58,318 nucleotides of DNA from CAZMCC01 sp964564695. Its GTDB lineage: Bacteria; Planctomycetota; Phycisphaerae; Phycisphaerales; UBA1924. Numbering within the stretch: position 1 is the first letter of the stretch; the number at the start of each line of letters is the position of its first letter. Where the stretch lies: contig CAZMCC010000010.1 in NCBI GenBank assembly GCA_964564695.1, positions 1 through 58,318 of the forward strand, given 5' to 3'. Below, piece after piece: positions 22,956 through 32,300 of the stretch. The notes under the pieces are model-generated. The model was not told the origin of the DNA. It saw only the letters and a program-made list of their open reading frames with translations, and made no database searches. The position numbers and the translations under genes were made by a program.

Positions 22956-24119
22956 ATGCCGCAGGACACCATCACCAACGCGACGATCCCCCACCCCCCC
23001 CACCCCTTCGGGATCACGGCCCGGCAGTACGCCGAGGCGTCGGTGGCGGCGCGGCTGTCGGGCGGGCATGAAGGGGCGCTGGTCCGCTACGCGAAGCTGT
23101 TCCGTGAGGGGTTGACGGAGCAGCGCGGGTTGAGCGTGAAGGTGGAGCCGGCGTCGCGGGTGCACGAGTCGGAGTCGCCCGAGGGGCCGGTGATCAAGTT
23201 CACGAGTGTGGTGCCGGGGCCGGACGCGCCGGGGGCGGCGGGCAAGACCTTCGAGACCGAGAGCGTGCTCATCCCGATGATCGGGAAGCTGCGAAGGCTG
23301 CAGTACACGCTGTGCGTGTCGTCGCAGGTCGGGTGCGCGATGGGGTGCACGTTCTGCCAGACGGCCCAGATGGGGCTGATCCGGTCGCTGACGCCCGAGG
23401 AGATCGTCGGGCAGTGGTTCACGGCGGCGCACCACTTCGGGATCAAGCCGGCGAACATCGTGTTCATGGGGATGGGCGAACCCATGGACAACCTCGAGTC
23501 GGTGATCGCGGCGATCAGTGTGCTCACGGATCGGCGCGGGCCGAACGTGCCGATGAGCCGGATCACGATCTCGACGGTGGGGCGGGTCGACGGGATCGAG
23601 CGGCTGGCGAAGAAGATCCACGAGCCCGAGTGGCACCGGCTGGGGCTGGCGATCAGCCTGAACGCGCCCAACGACGAGGTGCGGTCGAAGATCATGCCGA
23701 TCAACCGGGCGGTGCCGCTGGCGCGGCTGCGCCAGAGCCTCGAGGCGTGGCCGATCTACGGCGGGGCGAAGCTGTGCGTCGAGTATGTGCTGATCCCGGG
23801 CGTGAACGACGCGCGCGAGCACGCGGGGCAGATCGCGGATTTCCTCAAGGGAAGCGAGCGTGAAGGGTCGCCCTATCCGGGCCTGCGCCTGCCGGGACTG
23901 ATCAACCTGATTCCGTACAACCCGCGTGACAACTCGCCTTGGCCTGCGCCGACGGAGGAGTCGGTGGACCGGTTCCTCGTGTGGCTGCACGAGGAGGGCG
24001 TGTTCGCGAAGCGCCGGCGCACGAAGGGGCGCGACACGATGGCGGCGTGCGGGCAGCTGGGGAATCCGGAGATTCGGCGGAAGGATGTGTTCAAGGTGAC
24101 GGTGTCGGCCGGCGCCTGA
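22956..24119 (+). CDS. rlmN: 23S rRNA (adenine2503-C2) / tRNA methyltransferase
   Basis: Radical-SAM enzyme that methylates A2503 of 23S rRNA and A37 of some tRNAs. The 387-residue protein carries CAMGCTFCQTAQMG, the CxxxCxxC cluster motif, then FMGMGEPMDNLESV, ISTVGRVDGI, the substrate-binding LAISLNAPNDEVR and PINRAVPL, and the C-terminal Cys in MAACGQLGNPE that forms the methyl-enzyme intermediate. ATG 22956 follows a terminator, so it likely has its own promoter. The TGA stop forms the first three bases of a REPIN element. Confidence 0.95.
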   Translation: MPQDTITNATIPHPPHPFGITARQYAEASVAARLSGGHEGALVRYAKLFREGLTEQRGLSVKVEPASRVHESESPEGPVIKFTSVVPGPDAPGAAGKTFETESVLIPMIGKLRRLQYTLCVSSQVGCAMGCTFCQTAQMGLIRSLTPEEIVGQWFTAAHHFGIKPANIVFMGMGEPMDNLESVIAAISVLTDRRGPNVPMSRITISTVGRVDGIERLAKKIHEPEWHRLGLAISLNAPNDEVRSKIMPINRAVPLARLRQSLEAWPIYGGAKLCVEYVLIPGVNDAREHAGQIADFLKGSEREGSPYPGLRLPGLINLIPYNPRDNSPWPAPTEESVDRFLVWLHEEGVFAKRRRTKGRDTMAACGQLGNPEIRRKDVFKVTVSAGA

Positions 24120-24198
24120 TCCGAGCCTCCCGCGCAAGCGGGAGGTGTTGGACTCTGGTGCGCACAAGACCTCCCGCTTGCGCGGGAGGCTCGGATCA
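24117..24198. repeat. REPIN-like element, copy 1
   Basis: Two arms of 30 bp (24117-24146 and 24169-24198) are perfect inverted repeats starting TGATCCGAGCCTCCCG; each arm folds alone as CCTCCCGC-GCAA-GCGGGAGG. The 22-bp spacer GTTGGACTCTGGTGCGCACA(AG) is shared with copy 2. The first TGA is the rlmN stop; the last, on the minus strand, is the stop of the transposase remnant. Confidence 0.9.
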
Positions 24199-24689
24199 GT
24201 CAAACCTTGCGGGCCGGTCCTGGTCGTTCACGACGTAATGCGAAGCCCGCGCAAGGCTCTCAATCGTCCCACAGGTACTTCGTACTCCCCCGTTTCGTCC
24301 ACACCGCCTGCGCCGATTCGACGAGCCCTGCGGCTCGCAAACGGCGGGTCGACCATGACTTGAACTGTGCAACCACCTACTCCGGCTGCGGCGTCGTGCC
24401 GCCGACCACAACATGCACGTGATTGCTCCGCACGTTCATCGCAAGGACTCGCCAACCACGAATGCCCGCGTGTCGGCGATCGCCTGTCGAACGATTTCTC
24501 GTTCGCGCTCGCCAAGACAACCGGCTGGTCCCGCAATCGGTCGGTATGGCTTGCGAGCATCGCTGCATTCGCGGGCAGATTTGGCGTTCGTGGCCGATTG
24601 TGTCGATCATCAACCGAGCCGCGTTCGTCGCCGTGGAGCCATGTGCCGTACGTCGTCCACGTGAGCAGATACGCCATGGGGCCGTCCAT
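24196..24689 (-). pseudogene. decayed REP-associated tyrosine transposase (RAYT)
   Basis: IS200-like/Y1_Tnp family single-strand transposase remnant. Fragments appear in order but in three frames. MAYLLTWTTYGTWLHGDERG and following residues to RDQPVVL begin at 24689. EIVRQAIADTRAFVVGE comes next, then WRVLAMNVRSNHVHVVVGG (HUH motif HVH) with an in-frame TAG after TTPQPE. VVAQFKSWSTRRLRAAGL and VWTKRGSTKYLWDD follow, and finally SLARASHYVVNDQDRP (putative catalytic Tyr) ending ARFD and TGA at 24196. At least three frameshifts plus the TAG make it non-functional. It sits between two copies of the same REPIN, the layout expected if this enzyme family mobilised that repeat. Confidence 0.88.
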
Positions 24690-24697
24690 GGCACATT

Positions 24698-24777
24698 ATC
24701 CGAGCCTCCCGCGCGAGCGGGAGGTGTTGGACTCTGGTGCGCACAAGACCTCCCGCTTGCGCGGGAGGCTCGGATCA
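24698..24777. repeat. REPIN-like element, copy 2
   Basis: Same design as 24117-24198; one base of the left arm loop differs (GCGA for GCAA). The right end TGA (minus strand, 24775-24777) is the stop codon of the DCC-family gene. The two copies are direct repeats flanking the transposase remnant by 1-9 bp. Confidence 0.9.
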
Positions 24778-25233
24778 ATCCAAGAACCTCCCCCGCACCG
24801 CCTCCGTCGGCACCATGCAGCGGTCGCGCTTGCCGAACCAGCGGTAGCGGTTGCGGGCGATGAAGCCGTACAGGGGGTCGCGGAGGAAACGCGGGACCAC
24901 TCCGGCGATCGCGGCCCAGCGCCACGGGGCGCGGAGGGTGCGGGCGATGCGCACGGCCGCGTCCGAGCGGGTGAGTACGCGCCCGTCGTCGTCGATGATG
25001 ATCATCGTCTCGCCGAGCGATGCCGGGTCGCTCACGCCGGCGCTGGCGAGCGTGCGCGACGCGGCCGCGGATTGCAGCGGCGCGAAGCGCAGGCGTTGGG
25101 CTTCGCTCAGGGCCGGCCGCTCGTGGCGAAGGATGAATCCCACGCCCCAGTTGCACAGGTTGCACACGCCGTCGAACACCAGCACGGGACCGCCCGCGCC
25201 ATTCCGACCCTCGACACCCGGCAATCTCGACAC
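24775..25233 (-). CDS. DCC-family thiol-disulfide oxidoreductase-like protein
   Basis: About 152 residues, DUF393/DCC family, thioredoxin-like, function not established. It shows VLVFDGVCNLCNWGVGFILR (the DxxCxxC motif), LRFAPLQSAAA, a central strand with GRVLTRSDAAVRIARTL and the C-terminal RWFGKRDRCMVP block. The start is GTG 25233; no better start is visible. The stop codon is part of a REPIN arm. It lies 25 bp downstream of the tricorn-like gene on another frame arrangement (both minus strand, this one downstream). Confidence 0.87.
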   Translation of the reverse strand: MSRLPGVEGRNGAGGPVLVFDGVCNLCNWGVGFILRHERPALSEAQRLRFAPLQSAAASRTLASAGVSDPASLGETMIIIDDDGRVLTRSDAAVRIARTLRAPWRWAAIAGVVPRFLRDPLYGFIARNRYRWFGKRDRCMVPTEAVRGRFLD

Positions 25234-25258
25234 CTGGGCACCTGCCTCCGGTTTGGTG

Positions 25259-28200
25259 TTACACGCGCCCGAGCAGTTCCTTCACCGCCGCCTCGAGCTG
25301 CGGATCGCGGCCCGCGGCCTCGTCGGCGGGGGTCTGGTCGACGGGCACATCGGGCTGGGCGCCGTTGTTTTCCATGTCGGCGCCGGTGGGGAGGTACCAG
25401 CCGCGGAAGGGGAGGCGGACGGCGGTGCCGTCGATGAGCGTGGTGCCGCCGGTCGAGATCACGCCGCCGTAGGTCGCGGTTCCGACGAGCTTGCCGCGCC
25501 CAATGGTCTTGATGGCGTGGGCGAAGATCTCGGCGTTGGAGAAGGAGTTCTGGTTGATGAGGACGTTGATGGGGCGCGTGTATCCGTAGATGAGGCGGCG
25601 GTCGCGCGGGTAGGCGTCGGTCGGCGTCTTGGCGTTGGGCGGGGGCTCGGGGCTGCCGCCGCGGGGGATGGTGAAGGCGTGGCGCGGGGCGGTGAGGGAG
25701 CTGAGGAGGATGTCAGCGGTGGAGCCGCCGCCGTTGTCGCGGACGTCGATGATGAGGCCGCGTTTCTCGTGGGCGGCGGCGTAGAGGTCGCGCTCGAAGT
25801 CGCGGACGCTCGCGCCGCCCATGGCGCGGATGTGCAGGTAGCCCAAGGTGTTGTTGGAGAGCTTGTCGACCATCTCGCGCCGGGCGCGGACGGTGTCGAG
25901 GTAGCGGAGGTCGCCCTCGCCGCCGGCGCCGTGGGGCACGATGAGGAGGAACACGGGAGCCTCGGCGCCGGCACGCTTCACCTGGAGCAGCGTTTCCTGG
26001 CCGGACTTGCCGGCCATCGCGGCGAGGAGGTCCTTCATCGGGGCGCCGGTCGCGGCGAGCGATTCGCCGTCGACGCTGATGATCACGTCGCCGACGAGGA
26101 GCTTTGAAGTGGCGCGATCGGCGGGGCCGCCGATGAGGATGCGCTTGACGACGTAGCCGGGCGAGGAGGGGTCGCCGGGCTCGGCGTCGATGCCGAGGTA
26201 GCCGACACCGGGCGCGGGCACGCTGACGCCGCCGGTGGGGGAGCCGCCGCTCATGCCGAGGTGCGAGCCGTTGAGCTCGCCGAAGAGCATGTTGCCGACG
26301 CGGTTGAACTCGTCGCTCGTGCGTGCGCGTTCGGCGAGTGAGAGGTAGCGAGCGGTGAGGCCCTTCCAGTCGAGGCCCTTGAGCGTGGGGTGGTAGAAGC
26401 CTTCGCCCACGGCGCGGGCGGCTTCGAGGAACTTCTGGCGGTTCTGGGCCGCGAGGTCGATGACGACCGGGGCGGTGATGCCCAGGGCCTCGACCTTGCC
26501 GCCCGCGGGCGGGGCCGCGTTCGCGGTGCCGGTCTTGACGTAGAAGACCTTGTCGCCGGTGAGCGAGAGGCCGACGTCCGAGACGCCCGCGGCGTCGATG
26601 GTCTTGCGATCGCCGCCCTTGTAGTCGATCGAGACGAGGGCTGGCTTGTCGTCGATGCCGACGCTGTAGATGACGCGCTCGCCGCCGGGGGTGAGGGCGA
26701 GGTTCCCTTCGCTTTCGAGCGTGCTCGTGAGGCGACGGATGCGCAGGTGGGCGTCGGTGGTGTCGAACACCAATGGCTTGGGAGTTGCGGCGGCGGCCGG
26801 CGCGTCGCCCTCGGGCTTGGCGCCGTCCTTGTCCTTCTCTTTGTCCTTGTCACCCTCGTCCTTGGCGTCCTTGTCCTTGTCGGCCTTGGGCTTGGCGTCG
26901 CCGGACTTGCCGCCCTTGGCGGGGGGGGCGTCGTCGCCGAGGGGCTTGCGCTTCTTCGCGGCCTCCGCGGCCTTCTTGAAGTACTCGTCGATCTCGTACG
27001 GGCGCTTGCCCTCGATCGATCGATCGAGATAGATCGCGTAGACGTCGTTCTGGCCGTTCTCGCCGTCGCGGTCGCTGAGGAATACGAGCACCTTGCCGTC
27101 GGCGCTGAGGCGTGGCGAGTGGTCGTAGTCGGGGTGCTGGGTCAGGTTGATCGGCTCGCCCGGAGGCGTGACCTTGCCGTCCTTCTCCGTGCCACCCGTG
27201 TCGAGCAGCCAGATATCGCTGTTGAAGTCGAAGTCTTCCTTGGCGTAGACGACGTGACGGCTGTCGGCGGCCCACAGGGCCTCGGGAGCGTCGAAGCCGG
27301 GAACGAGCACGCGCTCGGCCCCGCCCGCAAGCTCGCGCACCACAAGGTCGCCCTGGCCGCGGGTGAACAGGAGCTTCTTGCCGTCGGGTGACGGCGTCGG
27401 GCGCTGCTCCTGGGCCGGTGTGTCGACCACGGGGGTGACCGTGAACCGCAGCGACCGCTCCCAGCGCTTGCCCCACTCGGGCTTCTTCTCGGGGGCTTTT
27501 TTCTCGTCTGCGGGCTTCTTGTCGTCGGGTTTCGCGTTCGCCGGATCGTCCGGCCCAGCCGCCGGGGGCTCTGCCGCGCCGGGCGCGGCCGCGGATGGGG
27601 CAGCGGGAGTGGGGGGTGCGGCGTCGGTTCCGGTCGCGCTGCCGGCGGGATTCGCGGGCGGGTCGGGTTTCTTTTCTTCCTTCTTGGGCTCGGCGTCCGC
27701 CTCGCTCTCGGCGCCCACGAGTTCATCGCGGGTGAGCGCGACCTCGGCGGCGTAGATCGACCAGTCACCGCCGGTGTCGCTGGCGAAGTACAGGCTCTTG
27801 CCGTCCGGGCTCCAGGCCAGATTCCGCTCACGCCCCGGGGTGTACGTCACGCGGCGAGTCGGGCGACCTTCTTCGACCGCCCGGACGAAGACTTCGCCCC
27901 GGGCGACCACGGCCAGCGTCTTCCCGTCCGGGCTCACGGCCGCCTCGCTCACCTCGCGGTCGAGGTTGAGCCGGCGGGTGGGCCCGTCGGCGCCGTCGGC
28001 CATGAGGGTTACCCCGATAGGCTCGGGCTGGGCGCCGGGCTTGGTGAGGTCGAGGCGGTAGAGCGTGTCCCAGACGACGAAGGCGGCCATGCGGCCGTCG
28101 GCCGAGACCGCCAGGTCGCGCACGCCGTGGCCAATGGTGACTTCGCCGGACTTGGGTGCGAACTTCGTGAGCTGGCGAGCCGGGGCGCCCTGACCCTCGA

Positions 28201-29056
28201 TCCCGGGTCCCCCCGCGGCATCGAGGCGCCAGACGTTGTATTGGCCGTCGCGGGCGGAGAGGAAAACGACCGAGCCGTCCGGGAGGCCGAAGGGGTCGCC
28301 GTCGTGGGCGGCGTCGCGGGTGACCTGGGTGAACCGGGCCTCGCCGTCGGATCCCGGGGTGGGGAGGTCGGCGAGCCAGACATCGGCCTGGCCGGATCCT
28401 CGGTAGGCGGGGCGCACGCCGTCGAGTCCGCCGGAGCCGCCGCCGCGGGAAAAGAGCACTTTTGTCCGGCCGGCTGATGCTTCGAGCCCGCGTGGGCGCG
28501 ACCCGTGCATTCCGCCGAGCAGGCGGGTGGGGCCGGCGTCGGCGGGGGCGAAGTACATGCGGGGCGGGCGGTGGAGCGTAGGTGACTGGCCGCCGGCGAA
28601 GAGGACGCCGGTGCCGTCGGCGGTCCAGCCGCCAAGCGACTGGCCACGGTCGGAGACGGTGATCCGGCGGGGCTCACCGGCGACGATGGTCTCTCCGCCG
28701 GTGCCGCCGCGTCCGAGGGCCAGGACATAGAGGTTGGTGGCTCCGTCGCGGTCGGACTCGAAAGCGAGGCGGGAGCCGTCGGGGCTGAAGGCCGATCGGG
28801 CCTCGTCGGCGGGGTGCGAGGTGAGGCGGGCGGCGACACCCCCTGCAACCGGGGCGATCCAGAGGTCGCCGCCGGGGGCGAAGACCACCTGCGAGCCGTC
28901 GGGGCTCTGGCTGGGAAACTGGGGGAACCCCGGACCGGAGGCATCAGGGCCGAGCGTGGGGGTGGGGGCGGGGGCGGGGGTGGGGGCGCCGCCGGCGAAC
29001 GTGAAATTGGCGAGCGTCAGCGCGATCGCGGCGGCGTGGAGAGTGAACGTGTGCAT
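25259..29056 (-). CDS. tricorn-type S41 protease with PDZ domain
   Basis: Large peptide-degrading protease of about 1265 residues, exported: signal peptide HAAAIALTLANFTFAGG. The first two thirds are TolB/WD40-like beta-propeller repeats (FSPDGSRLAFESDRDGATNL, VSPDGKTLAVVARG, WSPDGKSLYFASDTGGDW, LSADGKVLVFLSDRDGENG). A PDZ domain (YLGIDAEPGDPSSPGYVVKR, LLVGDVIISVDGESL) and an S41 domain follow, with DVRDNGGGSTADILLSSL and LINQNSFSNAEIFAHAIK, which holds the likely nucleophilic Ser. Two low-complexity insertions, Glu/Lys/Pro/Ala-rich and Lys/Asp-rich, interrupt the propeller. GAGGA precedes the ATG. Catalytic tetrad assignment needs alignment. Confidence 0.88.
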   Translation of the reverse strand: MHTFTLHAAAIALTLANFTFAGGAPTPAPAPTPTLGPDASGPGFPQFPSQSPDGSQVVFAPGGDLWIAPVAGGVAARLTSHPADEARSAFSPDGSRLAFESDRDGATNLYVLALGRGGTGGETIVAGEPRRITVSDRGQSLGGWTADGTGVLFAGGQSPTLHRPPRMYFAPADAGPTRLLGGMHGSRPRGLEASAGRTKVLFSRGGGSGGLDGVRPAYRGSGQADVWLADLPTPGSDGEARFTQVTRDAAHDGDPFGLPDGSVVFLSARDGQYNVWRLDAAGGPGIEGQGAPARQLTKFAPKSGEVTIGHGVRDLAVSADGRMAAFVVWDTLYRLDLTKPGAQPEPIGVTLMADGADGPTRRLNLDREVSEAAVSPDGKTLAVVARGEVFVRAVEEGRPTRRVTYTPGRERNLAWSPDGKSLYFASDTGGDWSIYAAEVALTRDELVGAESEADAEPKKEEKKPDPPANPAGSATGTDAAPPTPAAPSAAAPGAAEPPAAGPDDPANAKPDDKKPADEKKAPEKKPEWGKRWERSLRFTVTPVVDTPAQEQRPTPSPDGKKLLFTRGQGDLVVRELAGGAERVLVPGFDAPEALWAADSRHVVYAKEDFDFNSDIWLLDTGGTEKDGKVTPPGEPINLTQHPDYDHSPRLSADGKVLVFLSDRDGENGQNDVYAIYLDRSIEGKRPYEIDEYFKKAAEAAKKRKPLGDDAPPAKGGKSGDAKPKADKDKDAKDEGDKDKEKDKDGAKPEGDAPAAAATPKPLVFDTTDAHLRIRRLTSTLESEGNLALTPGGERVIYSVGIDDKPALVSIDYKGGDRKTIDAAGVSDVGLSLTGDKVFYVKTGTANAAPPAGGKVEALGITAPVVIDLAAQNRQKFLEAARAVGEGFYHPTLKGLDWKGLTARYLSLAERARTSDEFNRVGNMLFGELNGSHLGMSGGSPTGGVSVPAPGVGYLGIDAEPGDPSSPGYVVKRILIGGPADRATSKLLVGDVIISVDGESLAATGAPMKDLLAAMAGKSGQETLLQVKRAGAEAPVFLLIVPHGAGGEGDLRYLDTVRARREMVDKLSNNTLGYLHIRAMGGASVRDFERDLYAAAHEKRGLIIDVRDNGGGSTADILLSSLTAPRHAFTIPRGGSPEPPPNAKTPTDAYPRDRRLIYGYTRPINVLINQNSFSNAEIFAHAIKTIGRGKLVGTATYGGVISTGGTTLIDGTAVRLPFRGWYLPTGADMENNGAQPDVPVDQTPADEAAGRDPQLEAAVKELLGRV

Positions 29057-29396
29057 GGGACGGGTCCTCGACACGGTTCGTGGGGTCGTGGGAGTGGAGG
29101 GGGCGGGGGTACGGGATGACCGGCGGGGCGTGGTGGTGGTGCGGGTTCCGGGGGGGGGCTCGCCGGGTGTGCGCCGCAGTGACTGTACCGGATTGGAAGA
29201 GTTGGGAGTGAGGAGCGGAGGGGGGAACCCGAGGGGGGTCTGACGCGAACAATGGCAGCCCGGGACTTGACTTATCAGCCGGGATACGTTGGACTTACGC
29301 GCTCGCACCGGGGAGACTTTCGTCCCCCGCGCGAGCCGATCGCGTTGATTCTTTTCGCGTTCCCAAGCTTGAGCCCCAGTGACGGAGAAGCGCACC

Positions 29397-32300
29397 ATGG
29401 CGACGTTGTTCAATCGAGGTGGTTCCGTGATGCGCGACCGCTGTGGTCCCGACACGCTGGTGTTCCGGGCCGGGCAGGCTCGGGGGAGCGAGTTCGAGGC
29501 GCTGCAGCCGCTCGAGCCGCGCATGCACCTCGACGCCGCAATCGTGCAGGACACGATCAGCTGGTACGGGTCGAGCGTGGAGGTCGACAAGGGGTCGTGG
29601 GTGCTGGCGTTCGACGACGGCGCGGGTCGCTCGGACGGCGAGAGCCGTGCCCGGGCGGTGGCGAACTCGCTGGGGATCAACCCGACGTACGTGCAGTCGA
29701 CGCCGAGCGGCAAGTACGTGAAGTTTGAGACCCCGGTGAAGATCACCGAGGCGCAGACACAGGCCGTGCTGCGGAACTTCGCGGGCTTGGTGGCGTTCAC
29801 GCCGGACTTCCTGCGGTTCACGACGTTGATCCCCGACGACGTGCGATTCAACGAGCAGTACGTCCACTTGAACACGGGCCAGTTCATCCCGGGGCTGGGC
29901 GACGGCCTGTCGGGGGCGGACATCAAGTCGACCGAGGCGTGGAACACGAGCACGGGCAGCTCGCAGGTCGTGATCGCGATCACCGACACGGGCATCGATC
30001 TGGATCACCCCGACCTGGTTGACAACCTCTGGATCAACCCCGGCGAGATCGCGGGCAACGCCATCGACGACGACGCCAACGGCTACACCGACGACGTCTA
30101 CGGGTGGGACTTTGCCAACAACGACAATAACCCGGACGACCCCGAGGAGCAGGGCCACGGAACGAGCGTCGCCGGCTCCACCGGCGCGACGGGCAACAAC
30201 GGCCTGGGCGTGGTGGGGACGATGTGGTCCGTCAGCATGATGGCCTGCAAGATCTTCCCGGACGACGGGGGCGGCGCGCCGCTGTTCGCCATCACGGCCG
30301 CGGCCGAGTACACGGCCACGATGCGCCGTGACTTCGGCGTCAACATCGTCGCGAGCAACAACAGCTACGGCGCCCTGACGGCGGACCAGACGGGCTTCTT
30401 CGACAGCGCCGAGGAGCTGGCGATCCAGGAGTTCACCGACGCGGGCGGCCTGTTCGTGGCCGCCGCCGGCAACGACACCAACGACAACGACGGCGCGAGC
30501 CGCGCGTACCCGGCGTCGTACCCGAACCCGTTCATCGTTGTGGCGGCCGCCACGCAGAACACCGACGTGCTGGCGGGCTTCTCGAACTTCGGCGCGACCA
30601 CGGTCGACGTGGGCGCTCCGGGCGAGCGTGTGCTCACGACCGAGCGCGGCGGCGGGTATCGGCTCATCGACGGCACGAGCTTCGCCAGCCCGTACACGGC
30701 GGGCGCGATCGGCCTGCTCTCGGCGGTCAACCCCTTCGCCACCGCGGCCCAGCTGCGCGACGCGCTGTTCGCCGGCGTCGACGTCGTCACCGGCCTGCAG
30801 GGCAGGGTTCTCACCAACGGTCGCATCAACGTCGGGCGGTCGGTCGGCCTCGTCGGCACCCCCGGGCCCAACGTGCTGAACGTGTTCCCGGGCAACCCGA
30901 GCGCCCCGGTCGACACTATTCGAGTCCAGTTCAGCGAGAACATCAACCCGCTGTTCTTCTCGACGGCGCAGATCGAGCTGCGGCGCGCCCGCGGCGACCG
31001 CGACTTCAACCAGAACGACGAGATCTACACCTTCCCGCCCACCATCGCCACGCTCGACGGCCAGGTTCTCACCATCCGCTTTGTCGCCGGCGTCCTGCCC
31101 ATCGACCTCTACCGCCTCACGCTCAACGACGGCGGCTTCCGCGACTTCGAGGGCAACCGCCTCAACGGCGACCTCGACAGCGGCAACGACTTCACGTACC
31201 AGTTCGAGCTCACGCCCGCCACCGGCGCGTTCGAGCCCAACGACATCACGTCGCAGGCGACGCCCGTCGTCATCGGCTCCGACCACACCGCGTTCTTCGA
31301 GAGCGCCTTCGTCGGCGACGGCCTCAACCCCGCCCGCGACGTCGACCTCTTCAAGGTCACCGTCAGCGCTCCCTCGCTCATCACGGCCGAGGTCGTCGCC
31401 CGCAACCTCCTCAGCCCCTCGACGCTCGACTCGTACATGCGCCTGTTCGACCCCACCGGGGGCGAACTCGCCAGGAACGACAACTTCCGCGGGCTCGACA
31501 GCCGCATCCAGTTCTTCGTGCCCAACGGCGGCACGTACTACATCGGCGTCAGCGGTTTCGGCAACGAGGACTATCTCGCGACGCTCCAGGCGAGCGGGCG
31601 CAACGGGCAATCGGAGGGCGGGTACAACCTCGGCATCCGCGTCGACACGGCCGCCAATGAGGTGGTCGTGTACGACTCCTCGATCACGTCCCCGGGCGAT
31701 CCCATCCCGACGCAGGGCACGATCACCGATTCGATCTTCATCCCCGACAGCCGCTCGATCCTCGACGTGAACGTTCGCCTCAATATCGCCCACAGTTTCG
31801 TGGGCGACCTGCGGGTCACGCTGAACGGGCCGGCCGGGCAGACCGTCACGCTCATCTCGAACCGCGGCGGCTCGGGCGACAACATCACCAACGTCATCTT
31901 CGACGACGCCGCCGACACGCCGATCTCGGCCGGCATCGCGCCGTTCACCAGCCCCGGCACGTACCGCCCCGAGACCGAGCTCGATGCTTTCAAGAACACG
32001 AGCGCCGTCGGCCTGTGGACGCTGCGTGTGACGGACACCGCGGCGCTCAACGGCGGAGCGCTGCTCGGCTGGACGCTCACGCTGCTGGTCGAAAACCAGT
32101 TCAGCGGCGAGTTCGAGCTCAACGACACGCGTGCGGTCGCCACCGACCCGGCCTTCACGGGCATCGGCACCCGCACGTTCGACGCCTTCATCGGCGACGG
32201 TGCCTTCGGCCAGCGCGACGTCGACGCGTTCAAGCTGACCCTCGACGCGGGCACCACCCTGAACGCCGCGGTGATCGTCCCGGGAATCAGCGAGGGGCAG

